A DNA stretch of 64,000 bases from Sva-07 sp963793335 (GTDB taxonomy: Bacteria; Actinomycetota; Acidimicrobiia; Acidimicrobiales; Ilumatobacteraceae), in contig CAWBZS010000001.1 in assembly GCA_963793335.1 (NCBI GenBank), positions 62,001 through 126,000 of the forward strand, in the 5' to 3' direction. How positions within the stretch are numbered: position 1 is the stretch's first letter; each line of letters opens with the position of its first letter. The position numbers and the translations under genes were made by a program. Below the pieces are notes generated by a model. It worked only from the letters and a program-made list of their open reading frames with translations. It had not been told where the DNA came from and made no database searches. Shown here piece by piece: positions 50,433 to 57,894 of this stretch.

Positions 50433-51341
50433 TCATGCATGTGACCCACGCTCGGAACTCGGGTCGACGCCGAGCTGGTCGAGCTTGTGCCACGACCGGT
50501 CGACGATCAGCGGATACGTGTCGAGGTAGTACGGCAGCGCCGCACACGCCTGGTTGATCGCCGCGCCCTTCGATCGCCGGATCGTGGCGTCGTCGACACC
50601 CAACGCGTCGAGGAACACCGCTCGGGAATCGTCGGTGAACAGCGGCGACCACACCACCTGGACGTCGACGGCCGGGTCGCCGAGGCACGCCGAGTTCCAG
50701 TCGACGATGCCGCACAACCGACCATCGTCACCGACCAGGCAGTTGCCCTCGAGATCGCCCTGCACCCAGACGTCGGGGCCATCGTACGCAGGTGCGGTCA
50801 GCGCGTCCTCCCAGACCGCGAGCGCCGCATCGGCGTCGATCAGGTGGGCCGCACCGTCGATCGACCGACGGGTGGGCTCGTCGTAGTCGGCCAGTGGTCG
50901 GGCCCGATGGCGAGGCGGCGGCGCACCGTCGTTCGGCATCGCCTGCAGTTCACGAACGACCCCGGCGAGATCGCGAGCGAACGCGATCGGATCGGCCATC
51001 GCTTCGGCGCCGCGGCCCTCGATCCAACGGTGGACCGCCCACCGGTACGGGTAGCCGAACGCCGGCTCACCCGTCGCCACCGGTTCGGGCACGGCGGTCG
51101 ACAGGTGCGGCGCGATCAGCGGCAGCCAATACGCCTCCTTGTCGACCTGCCCCTGAGCCGATTCGATCCGGGGGAGGCGAACCACGAGGTCGTCGCCGAG
51201 ACGCCAGACGGCGTTGTCGGTGCCCCACGGCTCGACGATCGTGATCGGCAGCCCCGCGAGCTCCGGCAGCTGCGCCGACAGCAGCCGACGCACCAGCGTC
51301 TCGTCGACGTCGACTTCGTGGTCGTGCATCCGGGTCGGCAT
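50433..51341 (-). CDS. Aminoglycoside phosphotransferase (APH) family protein
   Basis: A 302-aa kinase-fold phosphotransferase of the APH/choline kinase superfamily. The catalytic loop is VWVQGDLEGNCLVGDDGRLC (the usual HGD is QGD here) and the metal-binding segment is GIVDWNSACLGDPAVDVQVV. N-terminal PITIVEPWGTDNAVWRLGDD is typical of the antibiotic/macrolide-like phosphotransferase subgroup. Substrate unknown. The C-terminus (DPSSERGSHA) differs from that of the truncated copy (GAR-stop) at 47.36 kb, suggesting that the end of one of them was replaced during rearrangement. Confidence 0.9.
   Translation of the reverse strand: MPTRMHDHEVDVDETLVRRLLSAQLPELAGLPITIVEPWGTDNAVWRLGDDLVVRLPRIESAQGQVDKEAYWLPLIAPHLSTAVPEPVATGEPAFGYPYRWAVHRWIEGRGAEAMADPIAFARDLAGVVRELQAMPNDGAPPPRHRARPLADYDEPTRRSIDGAAHLIDADAALAVWEDALTAPAYDGPDVWVQGDLEGNCLVGDDGRLCGIVDWNSACLGDPAVDVQVVWSPLFTDDSRAVFLDALGVDDATIRRSKGAAINQACAALPYYLDTYPLIVDRSWHKLDQLGVDPSSERGSHA
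50465..50712. repeat. Right copy of island-flanking direct repeat
   Basis: The full-length counterpart of the repeat at 47,371-47,549, in the same orientation. It is the 3' part of the intact phosphotransferase gene. The identity starts at CGACGCCGAGCTGGTCGAGC and ends at ATGCCGCAC. The 72 bases missing from the left copy lie at about 50,600-50,671. Confidence 0.85.
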
Positions 51342-51362
51342 GATGGGCAGTCTGGCGTGGTG

Positions 51363-51899
51363 TCAGTCGACGAATCTGGACGACAGCCGTACGACAGTGC
51401 CGAGGGTGCGCATGGTCATCTCGCCGAACACCCGCTCGATCTGGCCGACGGGCAGCTTCGAGGTGCTGATCCCGTCCACCGGCAGCCAGAACCACTCCCG
51501 GCCGGCGACCTCCACTTGGTCCTCGTCGGGCACCAGATCCATCACGTCATCACGTTGTCCGTCCGATGGTGTCTCCCTGAGGAAGGCGACCTGGATCCTG
51601 CCGGCACTGGCCGCGACCGCATCCGGTGGGAACGGTTCGGCGGCGACGATCGACCCGAGTTCGGCCGCCGATCGCACGAACGTCGGCGCCTCGAAGCCGT
51701 ACGCCGATGTGAGCGCAACCTCGATCGTTCGTTCATCAGGAGGTGCGTCGGACCGGAACGTGACGTTGCCGGCCGCCTGGTAGGCCGCAATGTCACTGAA
51801 CCCCAACGTCCTGAAGGGGTCCAGCAGCTGTTCGTTGGTCAGCCGCCGGTTGCCGGTGTTGATCGCGCGAAGGAACGCGAAGTACCGATCATGGTGCAC
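51363..51899 (-). CDS. DUF1697 family protein
   Basis: A 178-aa protein of the DUF1697 family, recognised from RYFAFLRAINTGNRRLTNEQ at the N-terminus, SDIAAYQAAGNVTFRSD, and the C-terminal KLPVGQIERVFGEMTMRTLG with VVRLS. The function of the family is unknown. GTG 51899 (VHHDRYFAF) fits the usual start; the frame continues ten codons upstream. It lies 21 bp upstream of the phosphotransferase gene and may be co-transcribed with it. Confidence 0.9.
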   Translation of the reverse strand: MHHDRYFAFLRAINTGNRRLTNEQLLDPFRTLGFSDIAAYQAAGNVTFRSDAPPDERTIEVALTSAYGFEAPTFVRSAAELGSIVAAEPFPPDAVAASAGRIQVAFLRETPSDGQRDDVMDLVPDEDQVEVAGREWFWLPVDGISTSKLPVGQIERVFGEMTMRTLGTVVRLSSRFVD

Positions 51900-51989
51900 C
51901 CGCCGACTCTGCCACACCGATCCGCACACCGATGCGATGAGTTTCCGCGCGACCCGCCCGCACGAAGACTCATCGCTCGCAAGGTGGTG

Positions 51990-52184
51990 TCAACTGATGC
52001 TGTCGGCGAGCCGGGCGATCATGGGCCGAACGATCATCGTGTAGGTGTCGGCGATCTCTCGGTACTGCATCAGGTTGACCATCCAGACGGGGCCGTCGTC
52101 CTCCGGTGGAGTCGTCGCCAGTCTGGTGGCGTACTCCGGGTCGACACGTCCGTAGCGGAGTTCGGTGCGTGCGTGATCGGTCAT
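51990..52184 (-). CDS. Short DUF1330-like protein, probably truncated
   Basis: A 64-aa product: MTDHARTELRYGRVDPEYAT, then TPPEDDGPVWMVNLMQYREI and a short tail. The VWMVNLMQYRE segment is the beginning of a DUF1330/dimeric alpha-beta barrel-like family that normally continues for another 80-150 residues. The tail (ADTYTMIVRPMIARLADSIS) does not look like that family, so the gene seems to be cut short. Its ATG overlaps the TGA of the sulfatase fusion (ATGA), making it the last gene of the operon. Confidence 0.6.
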   Translation of the reverse strand: MTDHARTELRYGRVDPEYATRLATTPPEDDGPVWMVNLMQYREIADTYTMIVRPMIARLADSIS

Positions 52185-54778
52185 GTGGGGTCCCCTTCCC
52201 GATCGGCGAGGATCTGCATCATCTCGCGGGCCACCATCGGCCCGGCGTTCTGGTTCTGGCCGGTGACGAGGTTGTCGTCGACGACCCAGTGGTTGGCAAG
52301 CGGGTCGCGACGAGCCGACTCGCTCTCGAACACCGCACCCGCGGCTCGCAGCTCGGTTTCCGGGTGTTGCGGCGTCGATTCGATACCCAGCTCCCGCACC
52401 TGCTTGTCGGTGACCGCCGAGATTCGTCGACCCTCGACCAGCGGCCGTCCGTCCGCAGCGGTCGCCTTCAACAGCCCGAGTGGGCCGTGGCACACGCCGC
52501 CGATCACCTTGCCGAGCGCGTTCGCCTCGGTGATCTTCGCTCCCAGGGCGTCGGAGACACCGAGATCGAACGCCGCGCCCCATCCGCCGGCGAGGAACAC
52601 GATGTCGTACGACGCGATGTCGACGTCGCCGATCGCCAGCGAGTTGCCGACTTTCTCGCGCAGGTCGTCGTCGACGAGGAACCGGTCGTCCTCTTCGCTG
52701 CGGATCACCGGCTTGACGCTCTGGGGATCGACCGGGATCACGCCCCCGTGCGGGCTGGCGAGGTCGACGAACATGCCGGCGTCGAGGAACGCGTAGTAGG
52801 GCACGGTCATCTCGCTGGCGAACACGCCGGTCGCCTTGCCGATGTCGAGCACACCGTGGTTGGTACACACGATCAGCGCCCGCTTGCCGAGCAGCTCGAA
52901 GTCGCGTGCGTCGGGGTCGTCGGGGTGCAGGCCGAGTTTCTGGAGGCCCTTGCGGAGGAGCCGCGCTGGTGGCGGGACGCGTTTGGTCGCCGGTGCCGCT
53001 GGTCGCCGCCGCGCATAGGGCCACGGCGTGTTGCGCTCGGGTACCGCTCGCGCTCGCTCTTCCTTCAGGACCATCCGGAGGTGATCGAACACCGCAGTGG
53101 TCGACTCGTCGCGCCAGTGGTTGACGTGCTCGATCGAATCGTCGGTGAGGTCGTACAGCTCCCACTGGTCGGCGAGCGGTTCGGTGCGGTACTCGTCACC
53201 GCGCAGGCCGTTGGCGGCCAGATGTCGGACACCGGGCTCGGTCCAGGTCGCCGGGTCGTCGAAGCTTCGCACGAGCTTCCACAGATGTCCGGCGCCACCG
53301 GGCGCGTCGGCGTCGTCGACGCGGGCGACGACGCCTTCGAAGTTCGAGCCGACGTGCGCAGGCACCTTGATCCGCAACGGTGCCGGAGGTTTGGCCGTGC
53401 GCCCGAGCCGGCGGGCGAATCCGGAGGCGCCGGTATCGCCTTCGAGCATGTTGTCCCTGGTCAGGATGTACACCGGACGATCACGATCGGGCGGCGACGC
53501 GCCGTCGACGACGGGCATCAGGTTCCGACCGGGCAGCGGATGCACCTCGGTGAACTCGGCGCGGAGCGTCTCGGCCACCTCGGCCTCGTCGATGCCGGCA
53601 GCACCCAGCAGAGTCGGGACGAGATCGACGTGCGATGTCGGGGCGTCGTCGATCAACCGTGGCTGCGTTGGTGACGAACCGAGGCGCACCACCTCGAACG
53701 GCACCCTGGTGGCCTCATCGTAGAGGTTGAACCACTTCTGGTGCAGCCCGCCGTGGGCGCCGAGCAACTCACCGTGGTCGACCGTGCGCACGATGACGGC
53801 CTCGTCGAACGCTCCCTGCTCGTGACCGGCGGTGATCGCCGTGCGGACCCGATCGATCGGAGCATCGACCTCCGCGTGCAACCGGTAGTAGAGGTCGCGG
53901 TACTGCTGGGCGTGATCGCGATACGACTTGCCGACGAGCGCCACCGGGCCGTAGCCGGTGGGATACGACTCGCGGTAGGCGATCTGCGCTGCGGGCTTGG
54001 TGGCGAGATCCTCGTCGTCGGTCGGCGACGGCGCGATCGCGGGCGGATCGAGCGGCCCGGGCTCGATCGGCATGCCCTGGCGGATCCAGGCCGGGAACAG
54101 CACGATGTCGTGGGGGTTGACAAAGCTGGCAACCAGCAGGAACGGCGTCAGTGCGTCGGCATCGCCAGCGGCACGGCGGGCGTACCGATCCTCCAACCAG
54201 GCGACCACCCGGGCAGCGATCAGCGGGTCGCGACGTACGCCCGCATTGGCGAGGGGTGCGCCGTGCGGCTCGGGGCCGACCCAACCGGAGAAGCCGTACG
54301 GCCCCAGCGGATCGGCGTCGAGGTAGCGCCGCACGGCGAGGTCGTCGACGTTGCCGTCGTCGTCGTTGGTCGCGACGACCTCGCCGGTCGCCGGGTCGGT
54401 CAGATCGGCATGGCTGATGTGCCACTTGCCGTCGTAGTGGGTGTCGTAGCCGGCCGCACGGAACCAGTTGCCCAGCGTCGGTACCTCGCCCTCGGGCAAC
54501 CACCGCAGCCGCGAGTCGTCGTACAGTTTGCCGAGCCCGTCGGTCTGCGTCACGCCGTGAACGTCGGGGTACTGGCCGGTGAACAGCGTGGGCCGGCTCG
54601 GCACGCACGCCAGCGAACCGGTGTAGTGCCGCTCGAACGACACGCCATGGTCGGCGAACCATTTCCGCCCGGTCAGCGTCGCGTCGCGCCACTCCCGCAG
54701 TTCGTCGGACTCGTACGGCGGGGCCGCCCGCTCCTGGTCGGTCATGATCACGATCACGTCGGGCCGGGTCTGGCTCAT
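52181..54778 (-). CDS. Sulfatase fused to DJ-1/PfpI (Hsp31-like) domain
   Basis: An 865-aa two-domain protein. The N-terminal sulfatase starts RPDVIVIMTDQERAAPPYES, has the formylglycine motif C58-V-P-S-R62 followed by PTLFTGQYPDVHGV, and the late motif TVDHGELLGAHGGLHQKW. After about residue 640 a complete DJ-1/PfpI domain begins with KRALIVCTNHGVLDIGKATG. It carries the conserved Glu in FASEMTVPYYAF and the nucleophile elbow GGVCHGPLGLL with the catalytic Cys-His. DJ-1 relatives are glyoxalase/deglycase or amidotransferase-like. The linker is Pro/Arg-rich. ATG 54778 overlaps the SRPBCC stop; its own stop overlaps the next ATG. I know no other such fusion. Confidence 0.88.
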   Translation of the reverse strand: MSQTRPDVIVIMTDQERAAPPYESDELREWRDATLTGRKWFADHGVSFERHYTGSLACVPSRPTLFTGQYPDVHGVTQTDGLGKLYDDSRLRWLPEGEVPTLGNWFRAAGYDTHYDGKWHISHADLTDPATGEVVATNDDDGNVDDLAVRRYLDADPLGPYGFSGWVGPEPHGAPLANAGVRRDPLIAARVVAWLEDRYARRAAGDADALTPFLLVASFVNPHDIVLFPAWIRQGMPIEPGPLDPPAIAPSPTDDEDLATKPAAQIAYRESYPTGYGPVALVGKSYRDHAQQYRDLYYRLHAEVDAPIDRVRTAITAGHEQGAFDEAVIVRTVDHGELLGAHGGLHQKWFNLYDEATRVPFEVVRLGSSPTQPRLIDDAPTSHVDLVPTLLGAAGIDEAEVAETLRAEFTEVHPLPGRNLMPVVDGASPPDRDRPVYILTRDNMLEGDTGASGFARRLGRTAKPPAPLRIKVPAHVGSNFEGVVARVDDADAPGGAGHLWKLVRSFDDPATWTEPGVRHLAANGLRGDEYRTEPLADQWELYDLTDDSIEHVNHWRDESTTAVFDHLRMVLKEERARAVPERNTPWPYARRRPAAPATKRVPPPARLLRKGLQKLGLHPDDPDARDFELLGKRALIVCTNHGVLDIGKATGVFASEMTVPYYAFLDAGMFVDLASPHGGVIPVDPQSVKPVIRSEEDDRFLVDDDLREKVGNSLAIGDVDIASYDIVFLAGGWGAAFDLGVSDALGAKITEANALGKVIGGVCHGPLGLLKATAADGRPLVEGRRISAVTDKQVRELGIESTPQHPETELRAAGAVFESESARRDPLANHWVVDDNLVTGQNQNAGPMVAREMMQILADREGDPT

Positions 54779-55260
54779 GTCGGTGTCCCCTTCGATTCGG
54801 TGGCGTTCAGTGCAGCGAGATGGTCGGCGAGTCCGGCGAGCATCACGTCGGATGCCTTGGCCAGGCGATTGCCGACCAGGCGGGCGACGAGTTGTTGTGG
54901 CGGTCGATGCCCACAGTCGACGTGGCTCGCCAGCGTCACGATGGTGCGATCGCCGCCTACAGGGTCGGTACGCAACCGCCATTCATTGACGGCGGACGTC
55001 ACCACCTGAGGCAGACCACCCAGGTCGTACGCCAGGCGCGCCGACGGTTCCCAGACAGTGATCCGCTCGACGAGTACGATGCGTCCGGCCTGCACCCTGC
55101 GTGCGCGGCCGATCATCTCGCCGTCGTCGGACGGCTCGTCGAGCCAACACGTGTGGTCGGCGTTGTCTGCCCACACGGCGAGACGATCGAAGTCGGCGAG
55201 CACATCCCAAACCCGTGTGAGGTGCGCCGGGATCGTGCGGGTTCGTTCGGTGGTGTTCAT
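54775..55260 (-). CDS. SRPBCC family protein (polyketide cyclase/START-like)
   Basis: A 161-aa START-like ligand-binding protein. It begins MNTTERTRTIPAHLTRVWDV, then LADFDRLAVWADNADHTCW, the usual SRPBCC N-terminus, and VTSAVNEWRLRTDP and a long C-terminal helix follow. Members bind hydrophobic ligands or catalyse cyclisation. Both ends overlap neighbouring genes as ATGA. In this operon it may bind a hydrophobic substrate or intermediate, by inference. Confidence 0.87.
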   Translation of the reverse strand: MNTTERTRTIPAHLTRVWDVLADFDRLAVWADNADHTCWLDEPSDDGEMIGRARRVQAGRIVLVERITVWEPSARLAYDLGGLPQVVTSAVNEWRLRTDPVGGDRTIVTLASHVDCGHRPPQQLVARLVGNRLAKASDVMLAGLADHLAALNATESKGTPT

Positions 55261-56135
55261 GTGTGTGCCTCGATCACTCGTGCGGCCGGCATCCAGTTCG
55301 GACCAGCGGTCGAGTCGATGCGCTCGACGAACCGGTCGCTCACCGCCTCCAACAGCGAGAGGAACCGCTCGGTTGCGTCGGCGCCGAAGCGGCGCCACGC
55401 CGCAGCCGACGTGTCATCGAGGCGGTCCTCCAACGACTGTCGATAGTCGATGCCCGCCTGGTTGACCACACCGTCATTGACAAACCCCCTCGCTTCGAGC
55501 GCCTCGAGCGCAGCGGCGATGCTCTCGTCGTCGGCCCCACGGCTGCGCGGCAACCAGCCCTCCGGGTAGTTGCGCCAGGCACCGTCGAGGACACCGGCCT
55601 CGACGCCGCCGATGTCCTCACTGATCTGGATCGCCCAGTGGGTGTCGCCACGCCATTCACGGATCGAGTTGACCGCCTGCCACGCCGACAGCAACGTGTC
55701 ACCGGTGGGTCGCGGCCAGACCCTGGTCGATGCGTGCAGCACCCGGCCGGCGATCGGGAGCGAGTCGGCTGCTGCCCACAGGTCGTCGGCCATCGCGCCG
55801 AGGTCGTCGCAGATCTCCGGTACGTACTCGCGCAAGCCGGCGACGACCGCCGCGTCACGCGCCCCCGCCGCTGCTTCGAACGTGGTGTTGGCCCGACACA
55901 GATCGAGGCCGAGGGCGACGAAGTCTTGGTGGATCGAGTAGAAGGCGGCGGTCACCACCTCGTTGCCGGCGTGGCCGAGCGTGGCCCCGCGACTGGCGAT
56001 GTAGTAGCCGAGGCCGTCAGGCACACCGAGCGCCGCGTAGTTCGCAATCGCCCGCGGATCCCAGTAGATCCAGCCGATCAGCCGGTGCGACTCGAACGCT
56101 GCGCGTCGGCTGAGGTCTCGCCAGTCGGTGCCCAC
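55257..56135 (-). CDS. SCO6745 family protein (helical, unknown function)
   Basis: A 292-aa member of the actinobacterial SCO6745 family. Visible hallmarks are SHRLIGWIYWDPRAIANYAAL, GLGYYIASRGATLGHAGNEVVTAAFY without breaks, EWRGDTHWAIQISEDIGGVE and a C-terminal winged-helix-like part (FVNDGVVNQAGIDYRQSLED). The family has no established activity. It starts 4 bp after the haloalkane dehalogenase stop and overlaps the SRPBCC start as ATGA. Confidence 0.87.
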   Translation of the reverse strand: MGTDWRDLSRRAAFESHRLIGWIYWDPRAIANYAALGVPDGLGYYIASRGATLGHAGNEVVTAAFYSIHQDFVALGLDLCRANTTFEAAAGARDAAVVAGLREYVPEICDDLGAMADDLWAAADSLPIAGRVLHASTRVWPRPTGDTLLSAWQAVNSIREWRGDTHWAIQISEDIGGVEAGVLDGAWRNYPEGWLPRSRGADDESIAAALEALEARGFVNDGVVNQAGIDYRQSLEDRLDDTSAAAWRRFGADATERFLSLLEAVSDRFVERIDSTAGPNWMPAARVIEAHT

Positions 56136-56139
56136 CTCG

Positions 56140-57045
56140 TCAGGATCCGATGAAGTCGATCAGCAGCTCGGCGAGTTCGGGGCCGCGATCCTCCTGGAAG
56201 AAGTGGCCGCCGCCCTCGATCGTCACGTGCGGCTGCCCCTGCGTGCCGGGCACCTTGGAGCGGAACGGCGCATCGCCGCCCTTGGTGACCGGGTCGCTGT
56301 CGCTGAAACACAGCAGGAACGGCTTGTCGAACCGCGCAAGCACGTCCCATGCGGCGACGTTGTCGGCGCTCGCCGGGTCGTCGGGGGTGGTCGGCACGAG
56401 CGTCGGGAAGATGCGGGCGCCCGCCTTGTAGCTGTCATCGGGGAACGGGGCGTCGTATCCCTCGATCACCTCGGGCGACAGCTCGGTGGTGGTGGCGGAG
56501 TTGATCAGGAACCCGATGTCGAACACCGGTGTTTCCTGGCTGAACTTCTGCCACGCCATGAAGGCATCGCTGGCCGGGCCATGACCCGTCGGCAGGCCGG
56601 TGTTGCCGATCGCCACTCTGGCATACCGGTCGGGGTCGATGGCGAGCACGCGGAGCCCGACGAGGCCACCCCAGTCCTGCGCGAAGAAGGTGATGTCACG
56701 CAGATCGAGGTGGTCGAACAGCAGCTCGCGCATCCATTCGACGTGGCGGGCGTAGGTGTAGTCGCTCTGCTCGGTCGGTTTGTCGCTGCGCCCGAACCCG
56801 ACGAGGTCGGGGGCGATCACGCGGTGACCGGCTGCGACCAACGGCGGGATCATGTACCGGTAGAGGTAGCTCCACGACGGCTCGCCGTGCATCAGCAGCA
56901 CCGGGGCGGCATCGGCGGGTCCCTCGTCGAGGTAGTGGACGCGCAGCGTCCCACCGTCGCCGTCGGCGATGTCGGCGTAGTGCGGTTCGAACGGGTACCC
57001 GGCGAGTCCGTCGAATCGTTCGTCCGGGGTGCGTACTGTCTGCAT
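56140..57045 (-). CDS. Haloalkane dehalogenase
   Basis: A 301-aa alpha/beta hydrolase that replaces a carbon-bound halogen with hydroxyl. Diagnostic residues are present: HGEPSWSYLYR (H53 to R63), the nucleophile D124 followed by the halide-binding W125 in FFAQDWGGL, and the catalytic His in GGGHFFQED. Length and motifs fit the HLD-I/DmbC-like group. It sits in an operon with sulfatases, MBL hydrolase and TetR, 12 bp after the MBL gene, suggesting co-metabolism of a halogenated, sulfated compound. Substrate not deducible. Confidence 0.93.
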   Translation of the reverse strand: MQTVRTPDERFDGLAGYPFEPHYADIADGDGGTLRVHYLDEGPADAAPVLLMHGEPSWSYLYRYMIPPLVAAGHRVIAPDLVGFGRSDKPTEQSDYTYARHVEWMRELLFDHLDLRDITFFAQDWGGLVGLRVLAIDPDRYARVAIGNTGLPTGHGPASDAFMAWQKFSQETPVFDIGFLINSATTTELSPEVIEGYDAPFPDDSYKAGARIFPTLVPTTPDDPASADNVAAWDVLARFDKPFLLCFSDSDPVTKGGDAPFRSKVPGTQGQPHVTIEGGGHFFQEDRGPELAELLIDFIGS

Positions 57046-57057
57046 CGGTGGCTCCTG

Positions 57058-57894
57058 TCAGGTGATCTGGATCTGGTGGAGGTCGTCGCCGAGTTCGACG
57101 CGACCTGAGAAGTGTCGGGCGGCGAGCTCGCGCCAGTCGTCACCGCCGCCAGACGGGAAGGCCGGGACGTAGTGGGTGAGGATCAGCGTGTCGACCCCTG
57201 CGCTGGCAGCGGTCTGCGCGGCCTCCTCGGGCGACGAGTGGTAGTCGACGGTGTCCTGCATTCGCTGGATGGGCACGTTGGCGATGATGTCCTTGCGGAT
57301 CACGGTGTGCACGAGGGCGTTCGCTCCCGCGCACAGGGCGTCGAGGCCGGCGCACGGCACGGTGTCGCCGGCGACGACCACGGCCTGTTCACCGGTGTCG
57401 AAGCGGTACCCGACGCTCGGCTCGACCGGCTTGTGGTCGGTCGGGCCCGCAGTGATCGTCATGGCGGTGCCGACCTCGACCGGGCCCTCGGCGACCTCGA
57501 TCACCTCCACCGCTGGTGGCGTGGTGAGATCGGCGTGGTGCGCAATGCGGTAGGCGATGTCACACTCCAATGAGGCGATGAGGTGATCGACCATCGTCGC
57601 GGTGCCGACCGGGCCGACGATGCGCAGCGGGGCCGGTGTCGGTTCGAACGACATGACCCAGCGGGTGGTGATCACGTCGTTGAGGTCGGTGATGTGGTCG
57701 CTGTGCAGGTGCGTCAGCAGCACCGCCGACAGCTGGAGCGGGCCGACGCCCGCACCCGCGAGCCGCATCAGGACGCCGCGGCCTGCATCGACCAGGACGT
57801 GTTCGTCGCCGGCGCTGATCAGGGTCGAGGGTCCGGCCCGGTCGGGGTCGGGGATCGGGCTTCCAGTGCCGAGGAGGGTGACGGTGATCGTCAT
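57058..57894 (-). CDS. MBL-fold hydrolase (AtsA-type arylsulfatase / RNase Z-like)
   Basis: A 278-aa metallo-beta-lactamase-fold protein. It starts TITVTLLGTGSPIPDPDRAG, has the metal motif LLTHLHSDHITDLNDVITTR (HxHxDH), the later ligand GPTDHKPVEPSVGYRF, AVVVAGDTVPC and the C-terminal LILTHYVPAFP. These features resemble the Pseudoalteromonas AtsA arylsulfatase group and RNase Z-like hydrolases. With two formylglycine sulfatases in the operon, a sulfate-ester or ester substrate is plausible. The ATG overlaps the sulfatase stop (ATGA). Confidence 0.88.
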   Translation of the reverse strand: MTITVTLLGTGSPIPDPDRAGPSTLISAGDEHVLVDAGRGVLMRLAGAGVGPLQLSAVLLTHLHSDHITDLNDVITTRWVMSFEPTPAPLRIVGPVGTATMVDHLIASLECDIAYRIAHHADLTTPPAVEVIEVAEGPVEVGTAMTITAGPTDHKPVEPSVGYRFDTGEQAVVVAGDTVPCAGLDALCAGANALVHTVIRKDIIANVPIQRMQDTVDYHSSPEEAAQTAASAGVDTLILTHYVPAFPSGGGDDWRELAARHFSGRVELGDDLHQIQIT

